Positions 58,101 to 64,000 of a stretch of DNA of 64,000 nt are shown piece after piece. Each line of letters starts with the position of its first letter. Position 1 is the first letter of the stretch. The position numbers and the translations under genes are program-made. This DNA is from Taxillus chinensis (Eukaryota; Streptophyta; Magnoliopsida; Santalales; Loranthaceae), in NCBI GenBank assembly GCA_023512835.1, contig CM042084.1, positions 54,167,031 to 54,231,030 on the forward strand. Direction: 5' to 3'. The notes under the pieces are model-generated. The model worked only from the letters and a program-made list of their open reading frames with translations, was not told the DNA's origin and did no database searches.

Positions 58101-58302
58101 TGCCATACCCGACAGTCTTACCTTTGCTGTTGTCGCCATATGAAACGAATGGACCTTGTTTATCATTAACTTCTACAAGCAGAGTCTGATCACCCGTCAT
58201 ATGTCCGGAGCATCCACTATCAAGGATCCACTTGCTTTTATTGATCTTTAACTTCAAGTGATTCGGCAATGCATTCCAGAGATGCTCCTGAAAGACAACA
58301 GT
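55112..58302 (-). pseudogene. pol: copia2 pol: protease, integrase, RT, truncated RNase H (broken)
   Basis: It starts after the TAA at 58303-58305. The protease has ILDSGCSGHMTGD near 58200-58240. The integrase zinc region is WLWHKRCAHLNF with CRECQLGKQTKH. Its core is open from 57640 ([40 protein letters not shown]). RT has [28 protein letters not shown], a frameshift near 56030 and YVDDIIFGSTN at 55849-55866, and another frameshift near 55620. RNase H runs SDADLFGCRIDRKSTSG directly into IAISNNPIMHPKTKHIE. Compared with copia1, 65 codons are missing in frame, which removes two catalytic acids. The C-terminus (DQLADIFTKPLPDARF) is intact, unlike copia1. Confidence 0.92.
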
Positions 58303-60603
58303 TTACAATTTCGGTGCCCAAACTTGTTTCGGGCGGTTAGAGAGAGCAGCATTATTGTCAACATTTACGGATTTGATTTTGCTAGGACTTTTAGCTCTCC
58401 AAGTTGACTTTAGCTTGTTAGTTTCAGCTACCTCTTTTATTTGGGTTTTCTTGGGAGAGATACTCCTTCGAGTTTTAGATTTTGTTTTGCTTGAAGAACC
58501 CTTTTTGTTTAACTGATCTTTATTGATATGAAATTGATTACAAAGCCAGTTATCAGATAAACTCCCACATTCATAGTGATAATGACCTATTTCCCTACAG
58601 ATGGAACAGACACTATAATGTGAAGTACAAACAGGGGATACAGGTCTCTTAGTTTTTACAGACTTTCTACTCTGTTCCCTGTGGCCTAATCCATTGCGTT
58701 TGGGTGACACGCTCTTGGCCCTAGATGCATCAGCCTTAGCCTTGTCTTTCTTTTTGGGTGCTACGATTTTGGCTTTAAGCGCAGCAGCCTTCCCTTCATC
58801 TTTAGTTACGGGTGCTCTTGCTTCGGGAAGGGCAGTTCAGCCTCGACTCCACAGTCATAAACTATGGTGCCACCTGAAATGAAACCATCCAACGGTTTAG
58901 ATGTACTAACAGGATATAAGTTGGTTAGTTTAGGAGTGAAATCCGAAGGACACTCAGTAGCTTGAGCTATGGAAGTTGATGATTTGGAACTTAGGCCAGG
59001 TTTGACTCGGATGTCGTCGGGATCGGTCCTAAAGGTAGAGGCTATTTCCCCGGATTTTAGCCACTTACGATTTATTTCCTTTTCTGTTCCAGTTCATTTT
59101 CGAGTCTTTTTACTATAACTTTTAGGCCTGAGAGATTGGTATTTAACAAATGATTTTCAACTCTTAGATCGTGATACCAAGCTTCTTTTTCTCGAAGTCG
59201 GTGATGTCCTTTTCGAGTCTATTAATAGTAAATTCAAGACGTTTATTCGACTTTCCATATCTTTGTACATTTGAGTAATTATTAGTCTCTCATTCTTTTC
59301 ATGATCACATGCAGTAGTAAGAGATTCTAATTTACTCAGGAGCTCAGAGATAGAAGGTACCTCAGTATTTGTCATGAGGCAGATGTTCGGCTTAGTGGTT
59401 GGCTCATCATCCGAGGATTCCTCCTCTTCTTCCGAGCCACTCATGTATTTTGTCACGAGCGCCTTCCTCTTGTTCTTGCTTGTTGTCCGAGGTGGAGCGG
59501 TGAGGAGTTACCTTGTCACTTTTCTCGGCCACTTTTAATTTGGACTTGCATTCCTTGGTCCAGTGACCGGTTTTCCCACAGTTGAAGCATTCCTGGGAAC
59601 TGAACTCCGGTCGCTCCTTCCTTTGGAAGGATGATGATGAGCGTCTCCTGAACCCTTTTCTACTTTTCCGTAGGAATCGCTCAAAGGATTTGACAAGAAG
59701 TGCTATCTCCTCCTCCTCGTCAGAATCAGAATTCTCGGACACGTCCGTATCATCATTCCTCAGTATGTTTAGACATTCTGTAGCTTTGAGAGCTACCCCC
59801 TTTTCTTTCCGAGCTATTTTCTCATCCCGGTCAGAGTACTTAAACTTGACTTCGTGAGTCCGCAGCTCTCGATATAGTTCATCAAGGGGAACATACTGCC
59901 AGTTCTCATCTGATTGCATCTGGAGTTGTTTGGAGTAGTAGCGATCCGGCAAGGAGCGAAAGAACTTGTCATTGATCTGGGATTGAGAATAGTGCTCATT
60001 GACAGTCTTCAGCTCAAGAATGTGCTTGCCGAATCTCTGATAGATGCTTTCGAGTGATTCGCCCGGTTTATGATTGAAACTCTCAAAGTTTTGTCTGAGA
60101 GTACAGATCACGTTCTGCATCTGGGACTGACTCCCCTCATAGAGGATTGTCAGTTTGTCCCAAACAGCTTTTGCTGTCGTGCAGCCCTGGACGTCCGTGA
60201 AAGCCTCGGAATCCAAAGATGATGTAACATAAGCCAGAGCCTTTTCACTGGCGCACTACCAGGCTCTTTCATCGTTGGTAAGTTCAGCATCTGTCTTTGG
60301 CCTCCTAACTCCATGTTCTCCGATAGTCATCGGAATTGGAATCTCCTAATGAAGACATGGCCACATAAGATGATCATGGCATACCATAAACATCTTCATG
60401 CGAGCTTTCCACTGGGAGAAAAGCTCAGGTGTGAATTTGGGCGGTTTTGTCAGAGTAAAGCCAGAACTCCGTGGTTGAGAAGCGGCGGCAGCAGCAGGTT
60501 GAGGTGGGTCGACATTTTCACTGCTGCTTCGATTCGGGATGGGCTCCTGTGCGCCTCCGGAGTTAAGGCGAGTGTTGAATAACATACTGCTTTCTTCGGC
60601 CAT
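58303..60603 (-). pseudogene. gag: copia2 gag (broken)
   Basis: The start MAEESSMLFNTRLNSGG is at 60603, and the first 80 residues are open. A Q-to-stop change lies near 60345 (PCLH-stop-EIP) and the shared TAG at 60255-60257. From 60216 to 59407 the capsid and nucleocapsid run open (YEGSQSQMQNVICTLRQNF, SLPDRYYSKQLQMQSDENW, ENSDSDEEEEIALL). The intact zinc knuckle CFNCGKTGHWTKEC lies near 59540-59585. After a frameshift come an acidic patch (SGSEEEEESSDDE) and a coiled-coil-like segment. A second CCHC knuckle, CSICREIGHYHYEC, lies in the 58710-58303 frame, which is Lys/Ser-rich and ends at TAA just before the protease. Confidence 0.88.
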
Positions 60604-60650
60604 TTCTGAGATTGAAAGAGTAGGATCTCTATTTAGAACAAATAGAACTT

Positions 60651-60662
60651 GCTCTGATACCA
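60651..60662 (-). other. Primer-binding site (tRNA-Met) of copia2
   Basis: Element sense TGGTATCAGAGC is a perfect 12-base match to the plant initiator tRNA-Met complement, two bases from the 5' LTR. Confidence 0.92.
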
Positions 60663-60664
60663 CT

Positions 60665-61988
60665 TGATGGTCCCTTGGAGCCTAGAGGGGGGGTGAATAG
60701 GCTCTTATCGAAACTCTTTTCTTTCTCTTAAGACACAAACACTTATCTAGTTAAGTGATATAATCACTGCGGAAGATAACCAGATAGTGGAAGTATTTTG
60801 TTTTATTATCACAAGATAAATACAACAAAATAGAAGCAAGACTCTCTTACACTGTTTACAAATGAACTCACACACTGGCCAAATTCTATCTCCCAAAATT
60901 AAAGCCGCTTGTGCATACACAGGGTTAATCTTTGCTTACAAATGCACATGCGCGCTCTTCTACACAAATGTACAAGTATGAATATTTATACAAAACATTC
61001 CTAAGAGACAACCTTGGAACTTGTAGTTCCGGAATGCGTTCAGCACTAACTATCCCTCGGTAATCTCTCTGCCTTGACTGCTGCGGTTTGTGGAGCTCAA
61101 GATCTTGGGTTTGAAGAGTATAAGTGCGTTTGTGAGTTCCCAAATACAATTAAGGTTGTGTCCACATATCCGGGTGATCCACGTGTAAGATTCTTCAGGT
61201 TCTCAACGAGTTTGTCTTACATCGGGACACCGCGAGCTGATAACTTTAAATGCGGTTGAGTTGAAGCAGTATCTTCTTGGTCCGGTGTAATTTTCCTTAC
61301 TCCGTAGCTAATCAAGCTCGGAACCTTACTTCGTGTCAGTGATTGCTTACTCCGTATCTATTTGGTACTGGAATCCTTAGTCCGTGCCAGCGCTTCCTTA
61401 CTCCGCATGTAAGTTCCTTACTCCGTATGTAAATTCCTTACTCCGTATGTAAGTTCCTTACTCCGGGCGAGTCTTAAAGGGTCGGATGACTTATTCCGTA
61501 TCAGTGCTTCCTTACTCCGCATGTAAGTTCCTTACTCCGTATGTAAATTCCTTACTCCGTATATAAGTTCCTTACTCCGTATGAGTAAGTTGTCCGGATT
61601 CCTTATTTCGCATCTAGTTTGTTTACTCCGTGCTAATAAAGGCTCAGATCCTTATTCCGCATCAATACTTCCTTACTCCGCATTAGTTTGACTAGGTCCG
61701 TTTGAGGTACTTAAGAACATATTCCGCAATCCGTAGCTTTCAAGTTCTTAGTCCGCACGAATGTTCCTTATTCCGTATGTATTGATGACTTGGTTATTTA
61801 CCAAGTGTTTGACGACACTCACTCTTGTCCGGATCAGGATTATGTATCCTGTCCTTAGCTTTGCTCTCACGAGTGCATCTCCGGATTAATAACACATCTT
61901 CTGCAACTATCAAATAAACACAAAAGATCTCAGATCAAATTACATAAGGCTTTATCAGCATTATCCAAATTCTGGGTTTGATCCAACA
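60665..61988 (-). repeat. 5' LTR of copia2
   Basis: 1324 bp, same ends as the 3' LTR, with the CTTACTCCG array at about 61290-61770. Differences from the 3' LTR are scattered single bases and one- or few-base indels, so insertion is recent relative to everything else here. Confidence 0.95.
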
Positions 61989-64000
61989 ACAAGTGAGGCA
62001 CCTCGAAACAAAAGCAGCTACATCTCGTTTCATCCCAGGCCACCAAAAGTGTCCCCGAAGCGCATGATACATCTTTGTACCCCCTGGATGCACAGCAAGC
62101 CTAGACTGATGAAACTCCCTCATCACCTCGTCCCAAAGAGAAGAAGCCACTACTAGCCGCCCTTGAAAAGACAACTCATGCTCAGGACCCTCTGTCCAGT
62201 CCGCAGATAGCTCACCAGCCTCGATACGGGCACGGAGAACTTCACACTCAATGTCACCCAATTGTCCCTCCCGGACGCGCTTGTACAACTCAGGCACAAC
62301 AACCAGAGGACTTAGGACTGTCCCACCATCACGAACAACAGGCTGCAGCTGCAACATCGCCAACTGCTCCATCAGCTTCCACTCTCTCACGGCCACCTCA
62401 GCCTTCCCTTTTCTGCTCAGCGCGTGCGCCACAACATTACCCTTGCCCGGGGTATAGGCAAGAGTAAAGTCAAAGGTCTGCAAATACTCCACCCATCTCC
62501 TCTGCCTCAAATTCAAGTCCTTCTGAGTAAAGATGTACTGAAGGCTCTTGTGGTCAGAAAACACGATGAACTTCTCCCCCCAAAAGGTAATGTTGCCAAC
62601 TTTTCAAGGCAAAGATGACAGCCACCAACTCAAGATCATGAGTAGGATAATTCTGCTCATGAGGCTTCAGCTACCTCGACCCATAAGCTACCACACTGTG
62701 CTCCTGCATAAGCACACACCCCAAGCCAACCCTGGACGCATCACAATATACCTCATATGGGATATCCTCCTGAGGTAACCTCAACACCGGTGCAGTGGTC
62801 AAACGGGTTTTGAGAGCCTCAAACGCCTGCTAACACTTTTGGTCCACTCAAATTTCACTCCCTTCCGGGTCAACGCCATCATAGGAGCTGCCAAACGGGA
62901 GAATCCCTCTACAAAACGACGGTAATAGCCTGCCAAGCCAAGAAAACTACGAATCTCAACAACATTAGTTGGCCTCTCCCACGATGCCACATCCTCAATC
63001 TTGGCTGGGTCCACCCTAACTCCCTCAGCGGCCACCACATGGCCAAGGAAATGAACCTCCTGGATCCAAAACTCACATTTGCTAAATTTAGCAAATAACT
63101 GCTGGTCCCTCAAGGTTTGCAACACTGTTGCCAGATGATCCACATGCTCTCTCTCGGTCTTGGAATATACCAAGATATCGTCTATAAACACCACCACGAA
63201 CGAATCTAAGTATGGGGCAAAGACTTGGTTCATCAAATGCATAAACACTACCGGCGCATTAGTGAGCCCGAAAGGCATCACTACCCACTCATAGTGCCCA
63301 TACCTGGCCATGGATCTTAGGGATGTCCTCCTCCCTAACCCTCAACTGATGATACCCCGACCGTAGGTCTATCTTGGAAAACCACCGGGCTCCACTCAAC
63401 TGGTCAAACAAGTCATCTATCCGAGGCAAAGGGTACTTGTTCTTTACGATCACCGAGTTCGAGCTTCCTATAGTCGATGCAATGGCGTAGCGTGCCATTT
63501 GCCTTCTTTGCAAAGAGCACCGGAGCACCCCAGGGTGAGGTACTCGGTCTGATATACTCCTGGTCCCCCAACTCCTCTATTTGCCTCTGCAGCTCCCTCA
63601 GCTCGGCTAGCCCCATACGATATGCTACTTGGGAGATTGGGCCAGTCCCCGGTACCAACTCAGTGGTGAACTCTACACTCCTCTTAAGAGGTAAACTCCT
63701 CAACTGGTCAGGAAAGACATCCTGAAATTGGTCAACAACTGCTGGCCACACTCTCTTTTCCACTTTTCTCTCCTCAGCAAAGGTCAGGGCTGGCAAGCTG
63801 TGGGTGATGGCACCCCACTGGTCCAACACTGGCCCAGCACGACTCGCCTCACAGTCCCACTCCCCCTCCGTCGGTGGGGGTGGTAGCTCAGCCACCTCCT
63901 GGTACGTCGCCTCCAGCGCAAACACCCTCCCTTGGCCTGTGCCACTGGTCGGCTTACTCACTGGGCGCTTCCCGCCAAGACTGCCTCCAGCTTTAGTCTG
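61989..64000 (-). pseudogene. pol: Element D pol, 5' part: RT, RNase H, start of integrase; protease deleted; truncated by window end
   Basis: Reading on the minus strand from 64000: a gag-pol linker (TYQEVAELPPPPTEG) passes directly into EWDCEASRAGPVLDQWG with no protease domain between. RT then has [46 protein letters not shown] and [15 protein letters not shown] near 63170-63190. Then come the connection and RNase H ([36 protein letters not shown]). The last catalytic Asp of the usual VADALS is His. The integrase zinc region ([23 protein letters not shown]) ends at the copia2 junction. Frameshifts lie near 63440, 63300, 62830 and 62570. Confidence 0.88.

Larger units (their letters stand above)
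49211..61988 (-). mobile_element. copia2: young SIRE-like Ty1/copia element with aORF, target duplication ACACG
   Basis: LTRs are 49211-50534 and 60665-61988, both 1324 bp and very similar by eye. ACACG (49206-49210) and ACAAG (61989-61993) flank it. In element order it has Met primer-binding site, gag, pol, 1.6-kb spacer, aORF, polypurine tract and 3' LTR. It has fewer stops than copia1 but still several frameshifts, plus deletions in RNase H. It is the youngest large insertion in the chain. Confidence 0.95.
43769..64000 (-). mobile_element. Chromovirus D (Ty3/gypsy), 3' part; split by E and copia2; open to the right
   Basis: The 3' LTR is 43769-45584. Solo LTR E occupies 45587-47784, the internal region resumes at 47785, and copia2 occupies 49211-61988 inside integrase. 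The polyprotein continues to the window end. Continuity across copia2 is supported by the target duplication ACACG/ACAAG and by uninterrupted homology to A and B. The left flank CAATG (43764-43768) should recur beyond the window. Confidence 0.88.

Overview
This is a plant (most likely eudicot) heterochromatic window made almost entirely of LTR retrotransposons. I see no host gene, tRNA, rRNA or bacterial feature. The lineage call rests on plant-type Ty3/gypsy chromovirus, Athila/Tat-like and SIRE-like Ty1/copia polyproteins, primer-binding sites matching plant initiator tRNA-Met and tRNA-Asp, and TG...CA LTRs flanked by 5-bp target duplications. Nearly every reading frame is broken by stops or frameshifts, so coding parts are annotated as pseudogenes.

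The layout is a nest. A decayed Ty3 element (gypsy0, 327-3390, + strand) is cut in its RNase H by an Athila-like element (3391-9943, +). That element is cut after its protease by a SIRE-like copia element (copia1, from 9944, +). Copia1 carries gag, pol and an extra downstream ORF (aORF), and is cut in the aORF by chromovirus A (20461-39197, -) and again by chromovirus C (from 39443, -). C is cut just inside its 3' LTR by chromovirus D (from 43769, -). D is cut in its integrase by a second, young copia element (copia2, 49211-61988, -), and D's pol then resumes to the window end. Side insertions are solo LTR S1 in the Athila-like leader, an Athila-like 3' fragment F in copia1, chromovirus B (29896-38846) inside A's 5' LTR, solo LTR S2 inside C's LTR, and solo LTR E at D's LTR/polypurine-tract boundary. 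The right halves of gypsy0, the Athila-like element, copia1, C and D lie outside the window.

The chromovirus LTRs (A, B, C, D, E, S1, S2) differ in most of their sequence but share one plan. It runs: TGTAAGGACCCG-like start, often paired ACGACGT palindromes, TATA box, GA tract, a conserved GAG|GTAGG donor-like site, a family-specific minisatellite region, a conserved CTCACCCCTCC block, a pyrimidine tract ending in CAG, an AATAAA, and a GGGGCGTGACA end. I read this as an intron of about 0.7-1.5 kb inside the LTR. It is the most interesting signal here. Others are an AGGA-loop hairpin next to the polypurine tract whose stem changes by paired substitutions between families, a G-box-rich module shared by unrelated LTRs in both orientations, and the unrecognised aORF protein of the copia pair.
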